Shown piece by piece: positions 34,303 through 44,238 of a stretch of 64,000 bases of DNA (its first letter is position 1; each line of letters begins with the position of its first letter). The notes below the pieces were generated by a model. That model was given only the letters and a program-made list of their open reading frames with translations, was not told where the DNA came from and made no database searches. This stretch comes from Panagrolaimus kolymaensis (lineage: Eukaryota > Nematoda > Chromadorea > Rhabditida > Panagrolaimidae). The DNA is taken from contig JAJQJQ010000039.1 in NCBI GenBank assembly GCA_028622995.1, positions 1,488,001 through 1,552,000 on the forward strand, given 5' to 3'. The translations under genes were made by a program, and so were the position numbers.

Positions 34303-36551
34303 TCACTGTTGAGAATGTTCAGGATAGTTTTGTTGTTGATTTGGATCCATGTTCATTCGTTGAGGAGAGTATAAGCCATAATAAGGAGGAACAATAGGCG
34401 CCATATCATGAGAATGCATTTCAGGCATCGATGGAGGAGATCGATGATTGATGTTATGAGAAGTCATTGAAGGATGAGAACCCATAGATTGTTGATCCAT
34501 GTGTTGAGAACCCATTGACTGTTGATGCATTGATACACGAGGACGCATTGGTTGAGGAGCCAACGATGGTTGATCCATATGTTCAGGAGTCATTGAATAA
34601 GAAGCATTCATGGAACTAGATGTAATTGGTTGAGAAGCAAGAGGAGGCATGATTTGACTGGAATTCATCAACATGGGATCATTAGCTCCGCCATCATAAA
34701 CATTTGCAGGATAGCCATGTTGACCAGCCACACCTGGGACTTGTTGATTGTTAGGTTCTTCGAAGCGTTGAAGATGAGTATGACGTTGTGGAAGATATGT
34801 TTCAGGATAAGAGCCCAATAAATCACGAATAAACGTATCATCGGTTGCGGAATCACCATAACCACTTGCAGGAAAGCCAGGTTGAACAGAGGTATTTTTA
34901 CTTTGTTGCATGTTTTGATCTTGGAAGTGTGGAAGACCAATATGACGTTGTTGAAATCCAGATTGAGAAGCAATTGGATCAAAAGCCATAGATGGATGGT
35001 AATTAATTGGCATTGCCCCATCATGAATGCTTCCATAATATCCAGGTTGAATTGGGACAGCATCAAGTCGTTGCATGATTTGTTCTTGTTCGAAAGAGCG
35101 TTGAAAAGCAATTTGACGTTGTTGGTGGTTCATTTCCTGCTTTTTAGCACGCATAATAGCTATTTGCTGCTTCATCTGTTCTTGACGTTCACGATGTTCG
35201 GCGAGAAGACGTTCTTGGCGAATACGTTCATGATCCTCACGAAGAGTAGTAACCGTTTGAAGAGATTCCTGAATATGTGCAAGATGAGTTTGAAGACCTT
35301 CATAATATTCACGATCATTTTCCAAAGAATTAAGACGATCCAAGACACCAGCATGCATATCAGTTACTTCAGAGAATAAACCATGAATAGATGGATCACT
35401 TGCATTCGAACGTCCTAGCGCCATGTTATTTCCCATACGATTATCAACGTTATCAATTCTTTCTTTGATCCTTTCACAAAAGTTTTTAGTTCTTTCAGTG
35501 TCTGTATCATCTTCTTTCGTGGACATCTTTTGAAGTTTTTGATTAATAGAATCAAGAGATGATATAGGATCAAAAGTTGATTTGACAACAGGATATGATG
35601 GTTGAAGAGCATAAGAAGTTTTACTAAAATCGGGTGGATAAGATGATTGAACAGCAGCAGTACTCTTGGCAGTATGAATGGGATATAGTGGCTGACGAGA
35701 ATGATTGAGACCAGGAGTTGATGAATATGAAATGTCATTTGGTGGATGAGCTATTCCAGTTGAGTTCTACAAAAAACAAAGTTTAGGAAATGCATACATA
35801 TTAACAAAGCTTACATCAACCAACTTCTTTTCCCAATAAACACGATCCATATAACGAGCAAGATTAGGATCCGCTAAGAGAGTTTCAGATGGCAATGGAA
35901 AGCCTAAAATTAATGAATTAAATAATCACAAAATTGAAAACGATTTATACCGTCATTTAAAAGCCTTGTTGAACCTCCACAAACACTTTCGTTTCCGTCA
36001 AATGAAGGAGGAAGATAAAAATTTTTGCCAGAAGATGAATTAGCAGCAGGAGCACAGTTAGTTTGTTTCTGGAAATGAAAAAGATAAACAAAAAATATAA
36101 AGGGAGAAAATGTACAAACCTTGTATTCAGCTTCACTTTGACTAAGAGCAATAGCAAGCTGAAGTTCCTCCTCTTCTTGGGCTTCCAATTCCTTTAAACG
36201 TCGGTTTTCTTCTTCATCAGTAATGTTTTTAGGTACCTGAAATATTGAAACATTAAGCTAATTAATGAAAAACATATATTAAAACATACTTCAGTTGAGC
36301 TTTTCTTGATATTCATTACGAAACATGTATCACAAACTCGAACCATTTTCTCAATACCAAATTGAGGAAGAAAAATTTGATGATTGCTGCAACGATCACA
36401 AAAGATTTCTCCACATGCGCGGCAAAGATGTTTTTTGCTAAAAATGCGGAACTCGGAACGGCACCTAAAAGATATCAATATTATTGGTTAAAATAAAAAG
36501 CTTTCAAACTTACCGGAAACATTGATTACTTTTCTCGATCATCTTCGACAT
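34303..36551 (-). CDS. hgrs-1: Hrs-like endosomal sorting protein lacking a VHS domain
   Basis: Six exons (36551-36514, 36464-36290, 36236-36120, 36068-35951, 35903-35815, 35766-34303) encode 666 residues, all in phase. The protein starts only nine residues before a FYVE finger: CFRCRSEF, KKHLCRACGEIFCDRC, and FGIEKMVRVCDTC, which matches the Hrs finger closely (FGIEKEVRVCEPC). A ubiquitin-interacting motif follows, EEELQLAIALSQSEAE, nearly identical to Hrs. ADPNLARYMDRVYWEKK matches the Hrs DPELARYLNRNYWEKK block. Next come a coiled coil (REYYEGLQTHLAHIQ, then RQEQMKQQIAIMRAKKQE) and a long Gln/Met/Pro-rich tail. Hrs binds PI3P and ubiquitinated cargo as part of ESCRT-0. Missing here: the whole VHS domain and the WxxD lead of the FYVE finger, and HHCR is HLCR. 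It is therefore an N-terminally shortened Hrs or a paralogue. Confidence 0.85.
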
Positions 36552-37068
36552 AATGATGAGAATTTGAAAGTGAAAAAAAAATCACTGTCTAAAAAATAAT
36601 AAAGTTGTAAAATAATGTAAAAAGTAAATATGCAAATATTGGTAGGACAAAAAAATGAAACGATAAATTTTGCGCGATTAAAAGAACACGTATTATCGCA
36701 AGCGACGATAAAGTAACATTTTTTTCATAAAAATTTGAGTTTAAGTAATTCCATAACCATTCAATGCAGTTCATCAATGACATTCGAATAAAAAATAAGG
36801 GAAGACATTCAAAAAAAGATTTAAAAAATTACAAGCTTGATTCAATCAAATTTTAGGCAAGCATTTTTACGACAAAAAAAACGTCGCCAATAATTTGTTT
36901 TCGTTTCAAAAGATTTTTACTTTTAAAATCCCTCTCTTTTTCATTTTTATGCAAAAATTTTATAACTTTCTCCAAAACTTATTTCGATTGTGTTTCATCG
37001 TTTCATCGCTTTCATTGTCAAATTTCAACGTGAATCTCTTCTGATTTTTTCTTCATCAAAATTCAATC
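36552..37068. promoter_or_regulatory. Bidirectional promoter region
   Basis: A 517-base gap between two divergent genes, Hrs-like (-) and an unknown gene (+). AT-rich, with pyrimidine tracts before the plus-strand ATG (TCTCTTCTGATTTTTTCTTC) and none of the missing Hrs VHS domain on the minus strand. Shared control is possible but not shown. Confidence 0.4.
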
Positions 37069-37762
37069 ATGACCTCAACAGCTGAACCAACAACCGTTTT
37101 TTTAACAGCAGAAGAACCCTCTGCTGATGAGCTTATATCAGTTAAAAAGAAGCGTGGAAAATTACCAAAGGTATGTTTTTTTACAACTTTTTTTTTTGAA
37201 ATTACCTAATTTTTCATTTTTAGGATAAAGCTGCTCTTGCAAATATTGTTAATGATCGAGCTTCTTCTCCTCCGCCACCTCCTTCTATGACAACTTCAAT
37301 TAAAGTTGCTACAAAAAGCAAATATGAAAACGCTGAAATTTATGCTGAAATTTCCTTATCTGATGAAGGTACTGGTCCAGAAAATGGTTCACCTGCTGAT
37401 TTTGATTCATTTGAATCTTGCGCTGCTTACAGTGATTTTTGTATCACTACAAACGCAAGTTGTAAGTTTTTTGAAAACTCTCTAACTACTAACGAGTGCA
37501 TTTTTTAGTGAAGGAAAACTTCTACTATGATGAGAATAAGAATCCTGTGTACGTTCCAACTGGCTTCGTATCAAATTTTGATAAACTTTTTGATTCATCT
37601 GATAAAGCATGTTCAAATGAAAATAAGAAAACTGATGATAAGAATGCAAAACCTTCAATATCTTCCAAACAACCATCTGATGGCGCACGTGCTACTGGTC
37701 TTCGAAGTCTTTCATCAAGTCGAATTAAGCAAGGAATCAAAAAGTTCAAAAACCATCGATAA
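37069..37762 (+). CDS. Unknown 197-residue protein
   Basis: Exons 37069-37170, 37224-37461 and 37509-37762 join in phase. The N-terminus is Thr/Glu-rich, then a short basic block (VKKKRGKLPK) resembling an AT-hook or nuclear signal but without the GRP core, then a proline run (SSPPPPPS). The middle is acidic (ISLSDEGTGPENGS), and a conserved-looking motif NFYYDENKNPVYVPTGF opens the last exon. The C-terminus is Lys/Ser-rich (SRIKQGIKKFKNHR). No signal peptide, membrane segment or known domain. Splicing and codon use are like the neighbours, so the gene is likely real; the role is unknown. Confidence 0.7.
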
Positions 37763-38273
37763 AATATGAATTTTGCTGGTGGCTCACGATGGAAATCTTA
37801 ATCCTGTTTTTCTTTTTTGCTGTAAATTTATTATAATAATCTTTTTGTATGTATGCTAACTCAGTGTTATTTGATCAATAAAATTAGTTTTATGAGAGAC
37901 AGAAATTAAAAGAAAAGATATGTACAAAACCAAAAATTATGGTCGAAGAGAAAACAATTAACAATTTAAAAAACAATTTAGTCACTTTGATGAGAAAATT
38001 TCAAAGATTAACCATAGAATGAATTTTTGTAAAGCCTTAATCCTGAAAATTATAACCCTTTATTTATGCGCACATTCTTTAATTAAAAAACTTCTTTCCA
38101 AGTTAGAAAAGGTTGGCAAAATTGCGTTTTGTAATATTCGTTTAAATTATTGCATATGAATCCAGTTAAATGAAAATGCCCTGATTCTTCTTTTTTTTTA
38201 AACTTCTTTTTTGAAGATGCACTGTTATTATTTAGCCGTTTGTGTTGTTACCTTCAAGGTTTCTATGATTTTA
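37763..38273. other. Intergenic, no gene seen
   Basis: Contains AATAAAA near 37877, the polyA signal of the upstream gene, then AT-rich sequence. An ATG at 38217 opens a 23-codon hydrophobic frame that stops quickly. Confidence 0.4.
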
Positions 38274-38451
38274 GAGCGTATTTGAACTTTATAATAACAT
38301 TATGTGCTTACATTTCGGCTACTCCAAATAATCCATTATCGAAATTTGCAACAGAAGCGTTGAAGAATCATGTTGTCACTGATCCTCTTCTGATGTATGT
38401 GAAATCGTTGGTGGAGCTATTGGTCAAGAAGCTATAAAAGCTCTTTCATAA
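38274..38451 (+). pseudogene. Broken small secreted-peptide ORF
   Basis: After an acceptor-like GATTTTAG, one frame reads a hydrophobic, signal-peptide-like stretch (AYLNFIITLCAYISA) followed by TPNNPLSKFATEALKNH. Near 38390 the neighbour-like codon use moves to the -1 frame, which reads CEIVGGAIGQEAIKALS and stops at 38449-38451; the original frame ends at 38437 with unusual codons. A start codon in frame is not visible. It may be a small secreted protein with one or two indels, or a decayed copy. Confidence 0.35.
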
Positions 38452-38957
38452 AATGATACTCCACATTAAAACTTTTTTTTTGCATACAAATGCGGTTGAT
38501 TCTATCGGATATATTTATGAACTTCCATTAATCAATTGAAGTCATGGTAAATGATAAACTAATGTCAAGTAATTTTCTTTCCATGTGAAATTTTTTCTTG
38601 AAGCAACATGTTTTTTAAACCTTGTGTTTTTTGATTTCACTTTTCTTTGTTTTGTATTTGAGTGTAAATAAATTCGGTTTTTGTGAAGGGCATGTTACTG
38701 GAGATGTAATTGAAAATAAAATTTTTGCTTTCGACTTACAAAAATTCTTATAGTTTAACTTTCGATAGCTAATTGCATCCAAACAATTTAGTGTATTACA
38801 TATTACTCAAAATTTCTTTAACCAAAAATTTCATTGAAACACATTAAGTTATGATGAAAATCTTTATTTGTTATACAACATATCTTACAAAACACATAAA
38901 ATACACATAATACATTTAAACTACAAAGTTATGACATAGATAGAAAATTGTACATCT
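38452..38957. other. Intergenic, no gene seen
   Basis: AT-rich. The right end (38870-38957) is the likely 3' UTR of the minus-strand membrane protein, with TTTATT at about 38862. Confidence 0.45.
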
Positions 38958-40491
38958 TTAAATTGATGGAGGAGGAGGTGGATTTGTTGTTGTGGCACCC
39001 TTATTGGAAAGAACTTCATATCCATTATCCTTGCCTTCTTTACTTGGTTGAAATTGTTTCTTTTCTTGAACATTTCTAATAGCTTGATATTGACCGTTTT
39101 CTCTGACAGGTGGAATTGAAGGCTTAGATAAATTAGTTTTACCCTTGGGAAGTGCAGATAGTGGTTTGGTTTGAAATTGTTGTTGATTACGAGATTCAGT
39201 TGGTGCTGCTCCAGCATTAGATTCTTCCATTCCATCTCCAGGCGCTTCAGATTGGTTTTGACTTGTTTGTTGTTGTAACTAAAAATAAGCGGATTATTTG
39301 GCGGTTTTTTTAAATACGAATTGACGAACCAATAGACCATTTTCACGACTAACTTCTTCGTTTACGACAACATGAGGCTAAAAGAAAGCTAATTAGAACA
39401 TTCACAATAGCAAAAAAAAACTTACTTTAGTAATAACATTTTTGGATTTAGTATTATTAGAACCACCAGATTTTGCGATTGGAGATTTACTTTTCTTCTT
39501 TTTCATTTGACAATAAACTATGAAGACGACCAAACCAACGATGAGAATAACAGCGAGAATACTACCAGCTATGATGTAAGCAAGATATGATTCAGTTGAA
39601 TTAGAAAATGTTGAAGACGAAAAAGGAGCATTTGAAGTTGATACAGTTCGAATAGGAATTGTTGTTGAAGTTTGAGATGGTAAAGGTCGAATCAAGAAGA
39701 AACTGGAAGATGGCTAAAATTTTAGAAGGATGAGTAAAATTTCTATGACAAAATGAAACTAACAAATGCGATGATGAAATGGGTTTGAAGATCTTTCCAT
39801 GTGATTGAAACATTCATATAAGCAGATGATTGACCAAGAGAAAGTAAATCTTGATTCGTTTGAATGACATTTCCCTTAAAACCATCAGATGTTGCTGAGA
39901 CATTTCCTTGATAATCAATGAAGAGCTTTGGTAAAGTATTTGATTTCTCATTTAGCATTCCAATGGGTTGATTGAATGTGCTTCCTGAAATACAAGAGAA
40001 TTATTGCATGCAAAATATATGTATGAAATGAATTTACCAATGACATTAAATTGGATATTGCCGATAGCTTTTGCCCAGAGAAATTCGAACTTCTTTTCTT
40101 CTTCTTTTCCAAATTGAAGGGATACTTTATTGGGTTGAAACTTGATGGCATCCAAATCGACAGCTTTCAATGTAAAGTTCAATGGAAGAGTTGAGTTCAA
40201 GAGCAGAATAATTTCGATGGCTTTATTGCTATCACCATTTGCTAATGTCAATTCCCTGAAAAAAGAAAATGTGTAATAATCCAATAAGTTCCAAAAAGTT
40301 AAAGCATACCATTGATCATCCTTTAATTCAATAATTTTCTTCAAATCAGGATCCAAAATTTCACTTGTATTCGTCGGCGAAAAGTATTCAAAACCAGGAT
40401 AAATTGATGATGGGTCTTGACCAAAACAAAGCATGAAGAGATTCAGGACCACCAAAAGTTGAACGAGAATTGATTTCACCATTTTCTTCAT
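38958..40491 (-). CDS. Type I single-pass membrane protein, unknown family
   Basis: Six exons (40491-40310, 40255-40038, 39984-39764, 39713-39426, 39377-39330, 39278-38958) join in phase and encode 425 residues. Residues 1-24 are a signal peptide (LVQLLVVLNLFMLCFG). The extracellular part of about 220 residues has several Asn-linked glycosylation sequons (NTS, NST, NFT, NVS) and few cysteines, then a Ser/Thr-rich stalk. One strong transmembrane helix follows (YIIAGSILAVILIVGLVVFI), then CQMKKKKSK as a stop-transfer signal. The cytoplasmic tail of about 150 residues is Gln/Pro/Ser-rich and ends in TTTNPPPPPSI, a possible SH3, WW or EVH1 ligand. This is a receptor or adhesion-like layout, but no known domain was recognised. 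Confidence 0.75.
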
Positions 40492-41049
40492 CGTCGTCGT
40501 CGCTGCAGCTGCTGCTTTCGATTGAAACGAGTTTCACAAAATGAAGATGCAAAGTTATTATATCGAAAAACGAGCATAAATGTTTCATTTAATTTGCATA
40601 AAGTTGAGTGATGTTTGATTGGGAAAAAGAAATATGAAAAATTCAGTGGTTTTGAACTGAAAAAAAATGTGTGAAGTTAGAAAAGTTTTGTTTTTCAAAC
40701 TCAATGGGAAAAAAGCTAAGACTAACAAAGAAAGGTTTTCCCGTTAAGATTATTACTACGGTAACTATCTTTCAAATCAAGTTTGCAAAAGAGAAACCTC
40801 AATTATTTTTCAAACGATTTTTATCATCAAAATTTTAAGAATAAAAATAAACTCATCATAACATTTTTTAGGGAATTAGAAAGATATTTCCGGTGTCTGC
40901 TCAAAAATTGTATGCTTTATAAAATTATCAGAATTTCTTTTATCGCGCTTTTTCTCGATTTCTGTTAATTGCAAAAGCTGAAGATTACGTAGCTGCACAG
41001 CAAGTTAATATATGTACTATTACAATCTTATTTGCAAAACCATTTGCTT
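40492..41049. other. Upstream region of the membrane protein gene
   Basis: Minus-strand promoter of the membrane protein; a GTCGTCGTCGCTGCAGCTGCTGC-like triplet-rich patch overlaps the leader near 40490-40515. The rest is AT-rich with no supported gene. Confidence 0.4.
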
Positions 41050-41292
41050 TTAAAACACATTTAGAAGAAATTTTGCCAATTTTAATAAACAATGGATAAA
41101 GAAATTAGTTAATCCTTTAAAAATTATCGCTTTCCAAACTTTGTGAGCTTTATTCATGCTATCATATCCACCAGAGCTTTCATAGTTTGTTGAATACATT
41201 CCAAATAGTTCCATTACAGGTAAACCAAATCCAATCCCAAAAAAAAGAAAGACAAATTGTAAAAAAAAAGAGAAACCAATATGAAATGACAA
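41050..41292 (-). CDS. Putative 80-residue single-exon secreted peptide
   Basis: ATG at 41292, stop at 41050. The first 25 residues are a strong signal-peptide-like helix (FFLQFVFLFFGIGFGLP). A hydrophilic Tyr/Ser/Gly segment follows (YSTNYESSGGYDSMNKAH), then a mixed basic/hydrophobic tail (KVWKAIIFKGLTNFF). There is one cysteine and no dibasic-flanked neuropeptide repeats. No intron, no promoter motif and no homologue recognised; in this AT-rich sequence, phenylalanine-rich frames arise by chance. It lies 156 bases beyond the stop of the next minus-strand gene and could also be part of its 3' UTR. Confidence 0.3.
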   Translation of the reverse strand: MSFHIGFSFFLQFVFLFFGIGFGLPVMELFGMYSTNYESSGGYDSMNKAHKVWKAIIFKGLTNFFIHCLLKLAKFLLNVF

Positions 41293-41447
41293 AATTTTTT
41301 ATACTTTTTACAAGAAAAAACTGAATATCCACAACAATCGTTTCATAAAGAGAAAACGAAAAAAATAATACATTTAACCGAAATAATATCGGTAATTAAT
41401 ACAAAAAAAGAGAAGAGAAACACAGCTAAATATTGAGCACGTTAGGA

Positions 41448-42269
41448 TTAACTTGTAGAAGCGATTGCAACATCATCAATCAAAGACATAGTTTCTTGTT
41501 CAGCAGCTTTTCGATGAGCTTCGACGATGTCATTTTTCCTTTGCTTCTAAAAAAGAATCCTCATATCAAATGCAAAAAAAATGAAAGAAAACGCTTACGT
41601 TGTTCATGAAGATATCTTTGAGATGAGAAAAGGCAAGAATTTCTTTGAATGTTTTCACACGATGAGTAAGTTCAACATCTCCATCTTCATCATCGGATAC
41701 ATCACTTCTGATATAGAAACATCTTTGGTTTTCTTCACGACGTAAACGTTGAGAAAGAACTTTAGGAGGAATATATACACCACTAACCAAATGAGGTTGA
41801 GTTTTATCATGCTCAAAGATGTTCGTCGAAGATGATTTTGATTTAGTTGAAACAGGAGAAGACGAAGAGCTTGAAATGTTCGATTTAAAAGACTAAAAAT
41901 CAGAATATGAAGATAAGAAAGTTGATGGAACATTGACTTACATTTCGAGGTTTAGTTTTTGACGCTAAGAACCGTTTCAAAACATCTTCTTCAGAAATTT
42001 TGCTGGATGTTGGAGATTCCATCGAAAGATAATGACTCGTTTGTTGAGGAGGAAACGAACAATTTATCGGAGAATTCATCATGAATCTTGGATGAAAATG
42101 TGCACTAAAAAATAATAAAGTTAATACAAATACCAAAAAAAGAAGCAAACAAAACGCGCATTTTTGGTGGTGGCGGATAATAAACAAATAAAGGAAGAGG
42201 TTGAAGAACCATAAGAGGTATAGGAAGCGGCGGCGGTGGATGATGATGATTTTGATTTGAGTAAGACAT
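41448..42269 (-). CDS. Unknown 224-residue proline- and serine-rich protein
   Basis: Exons 42269-42151, 42104-41942, 41892-41599 and 41546-41448 join in phase. The first exon is His/Pro-rich (NQNHHHPPPPLPIPL, then YYPPPPK), a likely SH3/WW ligand region. A short motif, SEEDVLKRFLASK, ends exon 2. Exon 3 has a serine run, then GVYIPPKVLSQRLRREENQRCFYIRSD, an acidic patch (DVSDDEDGD) and a helical segment (VKTFKEILAFSHLKDIF). The C-terminus is helical. Exon 1 uses a weak donor (TTTT|GTTTGC), but only this keeps phase. No known family; the layout recalls intrinsically disordered adaptor or RNA-regulatory proteins. Start chosen as the only in-frame ATG before the His/Pro block. Confidence 0.65.
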
Positions 42270-43071
42270 TCCAATACAAGTTGAAACTTCCAACAATGAA
42301 GGAGAAAAAGGGAAAAAAAATTAGGAAGCAAAGTTAGTGAGAAATGGTGAAACATTCAAATTCTATGGGAAAGATTGACAAAAAAGTTCAAAGTAATTTT
42401 AACGCGATAAAAAACAAACGAAAAGCTGTAGAAAAATGGATCAATATTGTTTAACGGATAGGGCAAATTTAGCATTGGATTTTTTTACCATCAAAAACCT
42501 TTGAAGAGGAGACATTAACCCAAGGAAGCGAGGCTGAGGCAAGTAAAAAAAGAAGTTTCTCCCAAAAAAAAATATTTATCATTCAGATCGACTGAATTTA
42601 TTGGTAATGAAAGTAAGGAAGAAGAAACTATTGGTTTGGTTGCAATGAATAATAAATAATCACCGATTGTTGTTTTTCAGCTATAAAAAAGAGAAGCGAA
42701 AGGTCACAAAAAAAAAAGAGACAAAAAGTGAGAAAAAAATTCGAGGGCACATCAGAAGGTTGGTTAAAAAAGTGCAAGAGCAAAAAATAAAAGGAAACGC
42801 CAAAAAAAAGCGCGCCTTGCAATAATCGTCTCTAAACTTTATTTTTGCTTGCATTTTTTAGTAAATTGCTTTTAACCATTTTTGCTGAAAAGAATATATA
42901 TGAAAGCATTTTATTGCAATTTATTTTAAATAAAAGATTGGTGATCTAAAATGAGGATTATCTGTAGAAATAGCTTCCACAAGAATCCCAACTTTTGAAT
43001 GACGAGCAAAACCAACTAACGTAAAGGTTTTACCTCGGTAGAGAATTATTGAAAAATATGCAAAATGGTAT
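42270..43071. other. Upstream region, no gene seen
   Basis: AT-rich with poly-A tracts; the promoter of the minus-strand proline-rich protein should lie at its left end. No supported frame. Confidence 0.45.
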
Positions 43072-43143
43072 CGTCGTAGATGGGATTTGAACCTCATTAG
43101 GATTAGAACCTAAAGCCTTAATTAACCACTCGGCCACTTCGAT
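43072..43143 (-). tRNA. Degenerate tRNA, Ser/Leu-like, anticodon CUA, no V-arm
   Basis: On the minus strand the canonical TGGCCGAGTGGTTAA...GGC D-arm of Ser/Leu tRNAs is followed by a 5-bp anticodon stem (TTAGG/CCTAA) around loop TTCTAAT, which puts CTA at 34-36, and by GGTTCAAATCC of the T-arm. The variable arm expected for this class is absent, the T stem needs a bulged A, and the acceptor stem (ATCGAAG with CTACGAC) has two mismatches. No poly-T stop follows closely. Most likely a tRNA pseudogene or a deletion derivative of a class II tRNA; a functional amber-reading tRNA is the less likely alternative. Confidence 0.6.
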
Positions 43144-44238
43144 TAATAATTTACAATTCTTACTGTAAATAAAATTACCTAAATTTCTGTTCAACACAGA
43201 AAAACAACAGAATGAAACTTTCGTGTCAAAAATAACGTTTACTTTGAAATAGTCAATCCATGTAAAATTAAAAACAAGATAAGCCATTTCATCAACTTTC
43301 GTAAACAACAACAATAAAGGAGATTATAACGATAGCATACGATTAGAATGTAAAAAGTGTGAAAAACCATAATCAATAAACCCTTTGCTTTATTTCTTCT
43401 CCTTCCATTGCAGTGTTAAAAAATACAGAAAATTATTTTAATTTTAAACGTCGCAATATATTTAACGAAAAAATGAGAATGGCAAACAAAATATCCATTC
43501 CATACTTTTCAGTAAATATCCCCATAGTAAGTCTTCATAACACCCATTTTCAATGGTTCAAGAGACTGAAATCAAAACCATCGAAATTTTCATTTTCCCC
43601 ACCCCTAATTTGGTTAAATTTTTTTTGATGAAAAACAATTCAAATAAAAGCAGCGGTATATTGTATTCCGTGTTCGTTCGTAAAAGATCACAATTAGGTC
43701 CAAATGAAAATAATTCCCAAATGTAATAATCTAATATTATATTGAGAAATTGAGGAATGTTGGATTTAATAAATTTTTTATTTTTTAAAAAATGAAAGAA
43801 AAAACTAAGTACAATATTTTTCAAAATCTTATAACACAAAAAAGTTACCAAGAAAAAAAATAAAGAAAACAATATAAAAAAGTTTAGGAAAAAAGGTTGT
43901 TGACAAATGTGAGGATACGAATATAAAAAGGATGACGAACGAGAAAATCAAGAAAAAAAGCGATTTATTTTTTGATCCTTTTTTTGAATAATAATAATAA
44001 TGCCACATGGTTGATGTTCTTAAAAAACCCGTTTTTAATGGCACAGCAGTATGACTCTGGTAAAGGAGAATAGAGAAAAGAAAGATGCTAGCTTGAAAAC
44101 TAATAAAAAAAAAGACAATAAAAAAGTTATGAAAAAATTATTATTTTAAAAAATCGAATCAAAAAGGATAAACAAAAAAATCGTTGACAATCTTTGATTT
44201 TTGTTTTATATTCGCAAAATTATAATGGGCATTTTCTT
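43144..44238. other. Intergenic, no gene seen
   Basis: AT-rich stretch. The part beyond about 43850 is probably 3' UTR of the minus-strand sup-12 gene. Several short poly-Phe/Lys frames are compositional. Confidence 0.45.

Noticed and set aside
36589..36783. Minus-strand frame upstream of the Hrs-like gene as a possible VHS domain
   Set aside because: Hydrophobic Phe/Leu-rich translation without VHS motifs and without a donor in phase to the first exon.
38217..38285. ATG-initiated hydrophobic 23-codon frame before the broken small ORF
   Set aside because: Tempting as a signal peptide, but the only intron that would connect it is 16 bases and out of phase.
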